From the NCBI GenBank assembly GCA_003024985.2, contig PXIH01S0004689.1: DNA of 11,815 nucleotides. One strand, given 5' to 3'. The notes below the pieces were generated by a model that saw nothing but the letters and a program-made list of their open reading frames with translations, searched no databases and was not told the origin of the DNA. The stretch is from Euperipatoides rowelli (Eukaryota > Onychophora > Udeonychophora > Euonychophora > Peripatopsidae). The translations under genes and the position numbers were made by a program. Of this stretch, positions 1 through 8,356 are shown piece by piece; the first letter of the stretch is position 1; the number at the start of each line of letters is the position of its first letter.

Positions 1-311
1 TATATAATTATATATATATAAATTCCAGAGTTAATTCAATTTTAATAATGCAAAAAGCCTTTCTCTTCACTTCTCCATGACAATACCTCATTTTTCCCCA
101 ATGCCTAACATTGAACTAATATACAAAATTAATACACTTCACTAAAATATAAAAATTTCATATCTACTGTAAATATAAGTATAAATTAGATTTTTGTTAA
201 CATACACTTGTAAGTATATACTACTGTTTCCTTAGCATATAACTCATTCTATCAGAACACACAATAAATCACTAATAATTTCTAAAAAAAATTATAACAA
301 GTTCAGGGGAG
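1..311. other. AT-rich non-coding DNA
   Basis: This stretch begins with a TA-dinucleotide run (about positions 1-22) and continues as very AT-rich DNA. I see no open frame, no RNA gene and no recognisable repeat. Short A and T runs are the only structure. Confidence 0.6.
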
Positions 312-400
312 TTGGGCCTGTGGGCCTAGCTGAATGTCAACAGCTCGGTGTTCGTAAATATTTGTAATCCAAAGGTACAGGTTCAAGTACCGAGGAGCGC
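312..400 (+). repeat. Decayed tRNA-derived SINE-like unit
   Basis: This GC-richer island in AT-rich DNA resembles the head of a tRNA-derived SINE. A segment at 322-333 (GGGCCTAGCTGA) matches most of the RNA polymerase III A-box consensus. GGTTCAAGTAC at 380-390 matches about 8 of the 10 defined B-box positions. The B box lies in a T-arm-like hairpin whose 5-bp stem is GGTAC (374-378) and GTACC (387-391). Its loop has 8 bases rather than the usual 7. The boxes are farther apart (58 bp) than in a normal intronless tRNA, and I cannot fold an acceptor stem, so I do not call it a functional tRNA. No clear target duplication or poly(A) tail is visible. An old SINE or tRNA pseudogene is the best reading. 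Confidence 0.5.
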
Positions 401-646
401 AATTGAAGTAATTATACTAAATTGTAAAAATTGTACCAGCATTGTTTTCAAGTATTAATTACAATGTAAAATATTATTTATAATAAATTTTATCAATGTA
501 AATATGTGTAATATTTTTTTTTTTTTAAATATTCAGGAGTATACTAAACTATATACTGCACATAATGTAATCATCAATAACTTATAGTTGACATTTAGCC
601 TTTTCATTATTATTACTAAATAAATTTGCATTATATATTTAACATA
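401..646. other. AT-rich non-coding DNA with a T run
   Basis: Nothing gene-like is visible between the SINE-like unit and the next transposon end. The only notable structure is a run of about 12 T at 509-520. Confidence 0.55.
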
Positions 647-654
647 TTGTAGTG
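647..654 (+). repeat. Left target-site duplication (degenerate)
   Basis: TTGTAGTG here compares with TTGTAGAC immediately after the right end at 3010. The first six bases are identical and the last two differ. Eight bases is the target duplication length of hAT elements. Confidence 0.45.
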
Positions 655-1380
655 TAGTGGTCTCCAAAGTGAGACACATGCACCCCAGGGAGTGTGTGAG
701 ATGTTCTAGTGGGGTGTGTGAAAAAAATAAAAACTTATAATAAATTTCATTTTATCGTAGAAATATTATACATTTTCATAAATAAATAAATTAATAAGAA
801 AATAAAATAACTTTATTTCTTTGTTTTTAATATAGGTATGAATTAAATAAGAAAAGTTTTTATGTATACAGAGGATGAAATATAATAGCGTATATATACA
901 AGATTGCTTTACTATAACTTACCGAGGATTAATTCATTTTGAAAGAAGTGAAGCTGGGTAGTAGATTTGATGTCAAATTCATATTTCATTTTCGTTCAAC
1001 TTTTATTAGTAATCAAAAGCATTTTGAATAGCTGTATTACAAATTGAATTATTTATTTTTGAAAGGGCAGATGTCTAACTTTTGGCCAAAATGTTGTTTT
1101 ATTATTTCTGTGTTCCGATGCCTAGGCCCATTTATGGTTGAAACAGCTCTTTCCTGACTTAATTATGTTCAAATCATTGTTTATTAATAAAAGGGATCAT
1201 GTCCAGTACCTGAGACCTTTCTCCAATAAACTGTTGGTAAACTATTTAGGGACAAGCACACTCACATGTTTATTGCTGTGTTTGCAGCACTGTTCTTTCC
1301 TCAAGAGCTGTTTTGTAGTTTAGATATTTTATTATTTCATCATCGTTCATTACTTTTAATGACTTCCTTCTATTTGAAAC

Positions 1381-2488
1381 ATGTTAAATATAAGTACAAG
1401 TAGTGATTTTGATTCTGATGGTACCAATAAACCACATAAATGAAAAAGGTGTGTTTGTTAGGATCAGGACCCCCTTGCCATCTAGTAGATGGGAAGGGGG
1501 TCCTGGTTAGGATGAAGATTATAAGTTGAATTATATTAAAAAAATCAAGAACATAAGAACAGGTGTATACTAACTACAAAGGTGCCTTGATCCTTTTAAA
1601 AGCCATAGGTGAAAACTGTGGGCAAGTGAAACAATAAAATTTGCAATCTAACAGTTAAATGATTTTGCTATGTTAGGAGGTATATTTCCTTTTGAAGTAA
1701 AATAACTTACAATAATATACCTACCAGGAAAGTATTTCAAAAAAGGGAGGAAACAATATTGCCTCTTATCGTATTCATTACATCTAAATTATTATAACAA
1801 AACTGTAGATGAAATCCACATTTTTTCAGATGGATGCACAGGAAAAAATAGAAATGTTACTGTATTAAGAATTTTATTGGGTCTATCTGCTACATGGAAT
1901 GTGACTATCAAACAATACTTTCCAGTTAGGGGGCACAGCTCCCTTCATTGCGATCAAACTTTCGAAGTAATACAAAGATGTCTAAAATGGTAGACCAATT
2001 ATATTGTACATGCCTATGCAATACTCAATCATAATCAATGAATCTTCTGTAATGTATGTGAAAATTGAAATGGTTTTCTTGGAAGATAATGATATCATAT
2101 TAGATTTTAACAAGTGGTAGCCCAAGTGTTTTAAAAAGTATGTCCTTCCAAGTGAGGCAGAAACTGAAAAAAAAAAAAAAAACGGAAAAGGTGGAAAGGC
2201 AGCATGTGGTGTTCAAATTCATGGAATATTAATATTTTTAGATGTACAGTGGAGTGCTTACAGCCTCCAATAATATGATGGCTTGATAAAACAAACTAAG
2301 TTGATACAGCCCAGCACAGGTAATGTTGAACTTCCTAACAAAGATCTTATTATGGTATGAATCCTATAAACAATCAATGACATTAATAAAGTGCTGCAAT
2401 ATGTTCCAGAAAAAAAAAAAAAAAAACTTTCTATGATGACATAATTCTTTGGCCAACTGGAGACAATGACTCTGATAGTGGTGAATAA
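1381..2488 (+). pseudogene. Broken mobile-element-type protein with FSDGC and FPVRGHS motifs
   Basis: The longest clean stretch, 1784-1990 (69 codons), encodes FSDGC followed by a Lys/Asn-rich turn. About 30 residues later come FPVRGHS and a nearby CDQTF. The arrangement S-D-x-C-x-G-x-N-x-N then RGHS-x4-D is known from many uncharacterised invertebrate proteins thought to be transposon-derived (similar in my recollection to DUF7869 proteins). I cannot confirm the family without a search. Upstream, in another frame, 1758-1783 reads GGNNIAS, the expected preceding motif, so a frameshift separates them. A CxxC (CENC, about 1613) may be part of a zinc-binding site. The C-terminus FYDDIILWP...DNDSDSGE ends at a TAA (2486-2488). 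A plausible N-terminus starts at ATG 1381 with an acidic Ser/Asp patch. Several stops, at least one frameshift, two A runs (2167-2182, 2410-2426) and a palindromic insertion disrupt it. It cannot make a protein. Confidence 0.55.
1457..1513. mobile_element. 41-bp palindromic insertion with exact 8-bp target duplication
   Basis: Positions 1465-1505 form a hairpin of two 19-base arms around a 3-base loop (AGT at 1484-1486). The left arm is CAGGACCCCCTTGCCATCT and the right arm is its reverse complement with a single mismatch. The palindrome is flanked directly by GTTAGGAT at 1457-1464 and GTTAGGAT at 1506-1513, an exact 8-bp direct repeat. The outer bases CAG...CTG and the 8-bp duplication agree with hAT-type insertion. 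The unit looks like two transposon ends with the whole interior lost. It lies inside the coding remnant described at 1381-2488. A chance flanking repeat is possible but unlikely in this exact configuration. Confidence 0.65.
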
Positions 2489-2892
2489 TGTACTTCTATG
2501 TGAGAAAGCAAAATATTATTGTCATGGACCTTTTTCTAATAATATTATTGACTACCTATCATTATCTGTAGGCCTATTTGTTATATTTGTAACATTTTGT
2601 AATTTTTTTTTTGGATAATGTGTTGTAAATCTACAGCAAATAAACATGTTCTCTATCCATAATAAATATATTTGATAAAAAATATCCATTAATGAAATAG
2701 AAAAAAAAATCCTTTGTTTGTTATTAAAAAAAGCACATGTCTATCACTCCAAAACTGATATAGTAAGTGCTAAAATTATGTTATGAAACCCAAATTAACA
2801 TCAAACGTGTATGTTTCTATGCTTTATAAATTGCAGTTAAAAATTTTTGTTAATTTTTTTAATAAAATAATTATTCACCTTTTATTGTCTAG

Positions 2893-2986
2893 TATAGGAT
2901 AGTATTTCAAATAAAGGCTAGTATTTCAAATATAGGCTAGTATTTCAAATATAGGCTAGTATTTCAAATATAGGCTAGTATTTCAA
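2893..2986 (+). repeat. 19-bp tandem repeat, five copies
   Basis: The unit TATAGGCTAGTATTTCAAA occurs five times head to tail from 2893. Copy 1 has GGATAG for GGCTAG, copy 2 begins TAAA instead of TATA, copies 3 and 4 are identical, and copy 5 (from 2969) loses the last base. The array ends about 24 bp before the inferred right end of the surrounding transposon. It may be an expanded subterminal motif of that element or a simple minisatellite. Confidence 0.9.
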
Positions 2987-3010
2987 TTTTATAGAGAATG
3001 AAGACCACTG

Positions 3011-3018
3011 TTGTAGAC
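3011..3018 (+). repeat. Right target-site duplication (degenerate)
   Basis: TTGTAGAC follows the inferred right terminus at 3010. It matches the left flank TTGTAGTG at six consecutive positions. Confidence 0.45.
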
Positions 3019-3213
3019 CTCTAGGGTAATACAAATTTCAAATTTCTACTTAATCAGAGCATTTTTTTTAAAATAATATTTTTTGAGCCTCCCCTCTCTA
3101 GGACCCCCATGTGACCACCTAGGACCATGACCTACATATTCTAGACCTCTAGTGTACCACAAATTTAAAATTTCCAATTAATCAAAGCATTTTAAAATAA
3201 TTGAATTTTGGGG
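3014..3213 (+). repeat. Two diverged direct repeats spaced 128 bp apart
   Basis: Copy A (about 3014-3090) and copy B (about 3142-3213) both begin TAGACCTCTAG. Both run through an ACAAATTTmAAATTTC segment, TTAATCA(G/A)AGCATTTT and AAAATAAT, and end near a GAGCCT or GGGCCC motif. They look like a partly preserved tandem duplication of a roughly 128-bp unit. I recognise no coding content, and the parent repeat family is unknown to me. Confidence 0.75.
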
Positions 3214-3724
3214 GCCCACTAGCACTCCCAAAAAAGGGCCAAGTCTATTTTCATTGTCTACGCTATGGAACCTGCCCACAAACTCAACACAAAAAACCAC
3301 AAGTCAATGGGACAAACCAATAGTGAGAAAACTCAATTTAAAGAGTTTGGAATGACGGAATGTTATAACAGAGGATTAAATTGTCATGCTAGCTGCTATT
3401 AGTGTTAGAAATTGATAATGTAACTAAATAAAATTACTTAATTCACACTACTCTCTAAGATTCCTATCGAATATTACTTACATAGAGAAGAACACTGTAT
3501 TCTCTAGCAGACAGTTGTTGCCATGTCATTGGTTCTTTAATCATAAGAATAGCCAATAACCTTATCTATAAAATTATCCAGATATTTTCATTAAATTTTT
3601 ACACATGTTTTAAAGTCATTTATGTATTTCAAATGAGTCAATTTATTTTGTAATTAGTCTTAATACAATTCCCTGTGTAAAGTCTATAATCTATTTTAGG
3701 TAAGAGTAAATCATTTTATAAAAT
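3214..3724. other. Non-coding DNA without recognisable features
   Basis: The first part (3214-3400) is slightly less AT-rich and may continue the repeat upstream, but I find no third copy. No open frame, RNA gene or repeat terminus is supported here. Confidence 0.5.
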
Positions 3725-3845
3725 TACAGTTAATTCTTGATTTACACCGGGGTTGTGTTCTTGGAAATTAGAATTTAAATCAAAAATGTATAAATCAAAC
3801 ATAAATTTTCCATAGGAAATAATGGAAATGCTAAGAATTAGGATA
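3725..3845 (+). mobile_element. Left end of a mariner/pogo-like non-autonomous element (fragment)
   Basis: CAGTTAATTC starts at 3727 immediately after a TA dinucleotide (3725-3726), the usual target of Tc1/mariner and pogo elements. The following bases contain GATTTACACCGGGGTTGTGTTC, then AAATC and AAATCAAACAT motifs, then CATAGGAAATAATGGAAAT. This order is reminiscent of the long termini of mariner/pogo MITEs in many animals. I could not find an inverted partner end in the window, so it is either a one-ended fragment or a very diverged copy. The family call rests on remembered pattern similarity. Confidence 0.35.
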
Positions 3846-4824
3846 ATGAAAACAAAAACAATATTTCTTTTCTTTTACTTACTAGTAGGTTAATTATTTA
3901 AATATTGTACCTATAGATGTAGATATTAGTGGAAGAATGAATTTGAATTTAGGCTAATAGGCATATAAATACATTTCCGTAAAGAATTTGAATCAATTTG
4001 AAATAAATAAATGAATTAATTTCTCTCAGACTATCATAACATTAACAAAAGCATAGAAGATTAATTAATTACTTTCTCATTTGGACACGTTTTCACTGTC
4101 TTAATTTTATTCTAATAATTAACCTTGTAATTTAAGAAGTAGTCCTTTAATTAAATTTGTTTTTCTGTTTTCATACGCATTATACTGCACCATTGCAAAA
4201 AAGTTTCAGTTTATTATCATGTTTTTATTTAGTCTTCTAAATAAAATATAATTCCAGCCTAGATAGAATATTGTCATCAGGAGCCTCATCATATTAATAA
4301 AGGTTCAAATACTGAGTAAAGATAAAAACATCAGTTACCTATTTATATAATTTTTAAATTAAAGTTAGTTCACAAATAATACTTAATTCCTATTGGCAGT
4401 CTCTAAAAAAAATAAATTGAAAGCATTAAAAGTGGATATAAAATTTATAATTTTGTGCTTTCAATGAATATTTCAGATTAAATATTCCATTAAACATTTT
4501 ATGTTGAATTTTTAAGAATAATAGATTTAAAATGACATATTCATGATAGGTAAAAAGCCAAATGAAAACGTATTGAAATGTTTTAATTAAAACTTTGAAA
4601 ATTTTTACAATTACAGCCTGTCTCCTTTCTTTTGTAAAAGAAAAAAAAAATGTCAACACTTTTAAATTCAAAAAGTTTAAAAATGTACTTTAGGAAATCC
4701 CTACCCCCCTTTACCATAATAATGTCTTTATCTTCTCCAATAATTTTTTGAAATAGGCACCCATGGCTTACACTTGCTAACAGAGGTGAAATGCATCCTT
4801 TATTCTACTTGGCAGAATGTATTA
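3846..4824. other. AT-rich non-coding DNA
   Basis: About 1 kb with no supported gene. An 81-codon open frame on the minus strand (4426-4671) is Phe/Lys/Ile-rich low-complexity translation typical of AT-rich non-coding DNA. A C-rich motif at 4698-4717 recurs near 10863 inside another element. Confidence 0.5.
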
Positions 4825-4832
4825 GTCTACAC
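4825..4832 (+). repeat. Left target-site duplication of the 435-bp MITE
   Basis: GTCTACAC here compares with GACTACGC at 5268-5275 on the other side, 6 of 8 bases matching. Both resemble the nTCTAGAn preference known for several hAT groups. Confidence 0.55.
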
Positions 4833-5267
4833 CAGGGGTTCTCAACCTTTTTGTACCCTAGAGTACTTTATAAAATACTGGTAGGGCGGTGGGCACCATC
4901 TATATTTTCCATAATGATGAAAATATATACGCAGATGTAAAAAACGTAGTAGAATCTGGATTGTATCGCCTGTATTTATGCAATTCTCTAACTATCCCCA
5001 CCACTACTCAATTCGGCCATCTGCGTGCATTGCACTCAAGTTTGACCGCATTAACTTGGCACAAAAGGTGGAATTAAAGAGGTTGATTTACAAGAAAACA
5101 ACTGCCTAATATTGGTTGCCTAACAACTCACAATCTTAATCAATGGGACCCGGGTGCTGCCAAGTTAACGCGGACAAGCTTTTATTTCATGTTCAAACAA
5201 CAGCGGGCAGACACAAATTGGTCAATGGGCGCCATAGTGCTCGTTGGCACAGGATTGAGAACCCCTG
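4833..5267. mobile_element. 435-bp hAT-type MITE
   Basis: The left end CAGGGGTTCTCAACC (4833-4847) and the right end GATTGAGAACCCCTG (5253-5267) are inverted repeats with one mismatch. CAGGGGTTCTCAACC is the classical terminus of Charlie-like hAT transposons. The subterminal DNA also shows related pieces on both sides: GGGCACCATC at about 4892 and GGCGCCATAGTG at about 5229. There is no transposase. The 62-codon open frame at 4889-5077 lies entirely inside and shows no known motif, so the element is non-autonomous and would have depended on a transposase supplied elsewhere. The interior is less AT-rich than the surroundings, which supports a foreign origin. Confidence 0.8.
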
Positions 5268-5275
5268 GACTACGC
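5268..5275 (+). repeat. Right target-site duplication of the 435-bp MITE
   Basis: GACTACGC directly follows the CCCCTG terminus. It agrees with GTCTACAC at 4825-4832 at 6 of 8 bases. Confidence 0.55.
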
Positions 5276-5533
5276 TGTATGTCACAGAGTAGTTTTCTGT
5301 GTTCTAAATTTTTTTAATTGAGTTTTCAAGTTCAAAAAGCCTTAAGAGATCTTTATTTTCCTCATTTCAATGTCCTAAGGGCATTACAAACAATTCTACA
5401 TACATTTCACATACACACACTGTGGTAATCAAGACATAAAACTTCCTACCTGCTACTACTATACATAACTTTAACGGAGAATGAAATTAGCACCATTTCC
5501 TGCTGCATTTTCAAATAACAACTGTTTGTAAAG
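5276..5533. other. Non-coding spacer between two hAT-like elements
   Basis: I see no gene here. A small inverted repeat (CACAGA and TCTGTG, about 5283-5301) is the only structure noticed. Confidence 0.5.
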
Positions 5534-6620
5534 CAGATGTTCTCAAACTTTAAAAATATTGTACCACTTAAATAAACTACTAAAAATTAATGTACTATCA
5601 TGCGCAAATTTCATAATTCGGACTTTGTGCAGCCAAGAGTAAGTCTTTATGGTCAGTTGACAGACAGATTGAATTAAACTATCTAGTTTAAAAAAATCAT
5701 TGTTTTATTGTATTATTTATTGCACTTAAGCAATTATTTACTTGTATTCCAATGTCCATTTTCATCTTATACAATCTTAAACATGTCGTTCATTTAAAAA
5801 TTTAAAATCTAATATAAAATGTACTAAGTACATCATAGCTAACCACACAATTATTAATTATTGAGAAATAAGTGCAAATAATTTATTATTTAGGTCTTCA
5901 ACCAAACATGGTAATTATACAATTAAGGCCTGGCTCACCAGGATCTGGCCTTTATTTACATAATAAAACAAAAATAGTTGATTGGTTAAAAAAATATATA
6001 TACAATAAAATATTTACAGAAAAAGAGAGTTCAATAAGATTACTGATGACGCTCTGGAATCAATAAAGCGCTTAAGTGTAAAATACAGATGAAGACTGTA
6101 AGTCAAAGGACAAAAGTCAGTGAGGCTTTCAACATGATACACAGTTCAGAGCTATTAACGTAATAATGTACGTAATCATAAATTCAAAGAGCTCAAAATA
6201 AATTTTAAACAGGCATAAATTTCAGCCTTTAAACAAAGGATATAATGTCACATAAGGAGAAAACAAAAAGAACAATAGATGTAATGGATTAATCATCAAC
6301 AGTCAAAGTTATCAAACAGAAATACCAATAATGCTCAATCAGGGCCTAGACAGAAAGAACATAAAATGCGCAATTGAGCATTCCAACCAAAAAAACGTGT
6401 CCACTTCTCCATGATCAGTACAAAAGGAGAAAAGTTTCACCTGTAAACCATAAGTCGTAACAAAATCCAGCATCATAGTAAAGAACATGGAACACTCAAC
6501 TGAAAAATAACACAATGGATATTTGTATATGAATTCATCTTTTTGTTGCATCTCTGTGTACCACCTAAAACAATGTAATGTACCATGTGTGGTACGTGTA
6601 CCACAGTTTGGCAATCCTTG
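5534..6620. mobile_element. Decayed hAT-like non-autonomous element, about 1.09 kb
   Basis: The left end starts CAGATGTTCTCAAACTT, followed by GTACCAC at about 5560. The reverse complement of the right end starts CAAGGATTGCCAAACTG and also continues into GTACCAC. Each terminus is a degraded version of the CAGTGGTTCTCAAACTGTGG hAT pattern, and their first 16 bases agree at 10 positions, with the CAAACT and GTACCAC blocks in register. The flanking 8-mers TTGTAAAG (5526-5533) and CTTTATAG (6621-6628) match at only 5 of 8 positions. The interior has no transposase similarity I can see. It contains short hairpins (CCTGG/CCAGG near 5930 and AATGCTCAAT at 6330-6339 paired with ATTGAGCATT at 6373-6382). 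The right boundary is less certain than the left. Confidence 0.5.
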
Positions 6621-6628
6621 CTTTATAG

Positions 6629-7680
6629 ATGAGTATACATTTATATGACTAATTATTTTTCAAGCCATGAGAACAATAAATTGTAAATATTTAAAGTGTA
6701 GAAAAAATTTATTACAATTCATCAAAAAATGCTTGATATTCTACTTCAAAGTTTTAACTTGAAAATATAGTTAAGATTTAATAGCTAAATTCCAAAAGAA
6801 CAACAGATTTTCAAGAATTAACTAACTAAAGCAATGTTCTAAAAACTTCCCAGAGAATTGACTAGTTGATGGGTAATGTAAAACAGTTTTATTCTCTTGA
6901 GTGTTGTAGCCTTTAGAAAATGATACCTGGTTTTGTTAACTTAAAGTAATGCAGTCTTAACCAAGAAAAGAAGAACATAAAATAATCATGATAAAATGGT
7001 AGGATGATTGATGAGAAATATTCCTTTAAAACTGATTACTTCTCTTACTGATATATTTACTAATTACAATTTCTTCTTTGTTCTGTTAAATTATTTATAA
7101 TTAATTATAATTTTAAAAATATAATTCAGTTTTAAATGGATTTTTAAAACAAAAAAAAAAAACATAAAGTCAGCATAAATATATTAATGATCATAAAATA
7201 CTTTTTTTAAAATGATAAACATTAACAAAATCAAAAATCTAAATGATCCCTGAATCATAATGACCTAAAAACAAAATAATGCAATTTGTATAATGGGTAA
7301 AATGACTATTAACAATTGGTACAAATTTGACCAAAATTTTATTAGTTTGAAGATAAACATTATAAAACCTTTCAATGAAAATCACCGTTGCACAATTTTT
7401 AAAAGAAGTAAAATATGCATTATTTGTTCTGTTCCTAGACATCAAAGTGAGCACATTGTTTGTAATTCCATAATTTATTTATTTATCAATAAGTTTTAAA
7501 GTCAAGGTTTATACAATACAATTTATAATATTATATGAACAAATTTAAATAGAAACAAAAACAAAATATGAAAACACACATTATTGAAAAATCATATCTA
7601 TATAACAATACAACCAATCAATATAAAAAAACTTAAAAAAAATCTACATGCAATTTGTTCATCAACCAGTGAATTTATGT
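6629..7680. other. AT-rich non-coding DNA
   Basis: About 1 kb with no supported feature. Overlapping open frames of 68 and 71 codons on opposite strands (7293-7499 and 7239-7454) show no motif, and their composition follows the local AT bias. A 12-base A run lies near 7151. Confidence 0.5.
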
Positions 7681-7689
7681 ATATTTATG

Positions 7690-8342
7690 TAAATTCAAAA
7701 GTATATAATTTCCTCATCAATGCATCAGTACTTATTTTGTAATATGGTAGCTTGTTCCATTACGTTAAAATGCTATTTCCATTTCTCTCTTTGAATAATC
7801 AGTGAATATGTATGCATTCTTTTATTTGATCGATTTATTTTAAATAAATTATGCTTATTTTTTTTTAATACTATTTCTTTGTATATAAATAATATATCAC
7901 TTTTGATTAAACTTTGTGTTGGTGCAATGATATCACGTTTTTTAAGTCTATTTTTATGATTAAGTTTTCACAATCCCATAATTCTTTTTATGATATTTCT
8001 GATAGTTTTCTCTAGGTTTATTCTTTCAATTTTTTTATTAAACTGAAAAATTATTGATCCATAGTCCATGATAGGTAATAAAAATATCACATAAATGATA
8101 ATAGCTTCTGGTATCATAAATTTTAATTTATTTTTCAGATAATCACATTTCTTTTGTAAATCATTATTAATGTTATTTATATATAATTCAAATGAGAAAT
8201 TTTATTTGAATGTTATTCCAAAATCTTTATAATATTTAACTGTTTTTAACAGGTGATTATTTATTAAATATTTCAAGCTTTTATTGTTTCTACCTATGTG
8301 TAATATGCTGTTCTTTTCATAATTTATCATCAAATCATCCAA
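7690..8342 (-). pseudogene. LINE reverse transcriptase C-terminal remnant (minus strand)
   Basis: Read on the minus strand from about 8342, one frame runs for roughly 215 codons interrupted by only a few stops (8204-8202, 7970-7968, 7775-7773, 7727-7725). The translation shows features of the region after the reverse transcriptase palm in jockey/CR1-like non-LTR retrotransposons. It opens with YEKNSILHIG, then VKYYKDFGITF (equivalent to the conserved KDLGV motif), then PIMDYGS (equivalent to the EYAS/EYGS block), and LEKTIRNIIKRIMGL (equivalent to the Q-R-x-LR-x-I-G helix). The catalytic YxDD part is absent, so the copy is 5'-truncated or cut at 8342. It is inactive. The exact clade is undecided. 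Retention of one frame over 570 bp suggests it is younger than the coding remnant at 1381-2488. Confidence 0.7.
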
Positions 8343-8356
8343 TACATATTGATATT

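Larger units (their letters stand above)
655..3010 (+). mobile_element. Old hAT-type DNA transposon carrying a broken coding remnant
   Basis: The left end reads TAGTGGTCTCCAAAG. The reverse complement of the right end (2996-3010) reads CAGTGGTCTTCATTC, so 10 of the first 12 terminal bases agree. The flanking 8-mers match at 6 of 8 positions. CAGTGGTCTCCAAA-type termini with 8-bp duplications are typical of hAT elements. The left subterminal region (about 680-720) contains short GC-richer inverted motifs (CACCCCAG and TGGGGTG), also usual for this class. Inside lie an unrecognised stretch (about 800-1380), a coding remnant (1381-2488), a 41-bp palindromic insertion (1465-1505), and a 19-bp tandem repeat next to the right end. 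The coding remnant does not show hAT transposase motifs that I recognise. It could therefore be a separate insertion, or the paired ends could be coincidental. All parts are heavily mutated. Confidence 0.5.

Noticed and set aside
1138-1323. 61-codon plus-strand open frame inside the 655-3010 element
   Set aside because: No motif recognised, and it does not connect in frame with the downstream remnant. Composition is explained by chance in AT-rich DNA.
4426-4671. 81-codon minus-strand open frame
   Set aside because: Phe/Ile/Lys-rich low-complexity translation without domain or neighbouring gene signals.
5872-6066. 64-codon plus-strand open frame with a Gly/Pro patch
   Set aside because: It lies inside a decayed hAT-like element. 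The Gly/Pro patch comes from a small GC-rich hairpin, and no homologous motif is recognised.
6339-6614. 91-codon minus-strand open frame
   Set aside because: It runs through the right terminus region of the hAT-like element (GTACCAC motifs translate within it), so it is best explained as a chance frame in a non-autonomous transposon.
6833-6860. GCAATGTTCTAAAAACTT as another hAT-like end
   Set aside because: It matches the CAGTGTTCTCAAAC pattern only loosely. No partner end or 8-bp repeat was found.
7239-7499. Overlapping 71- and 68-codon open frames on opposite strands
   Set aside because: Mutually overlapping, no motif, AT-biased composition.
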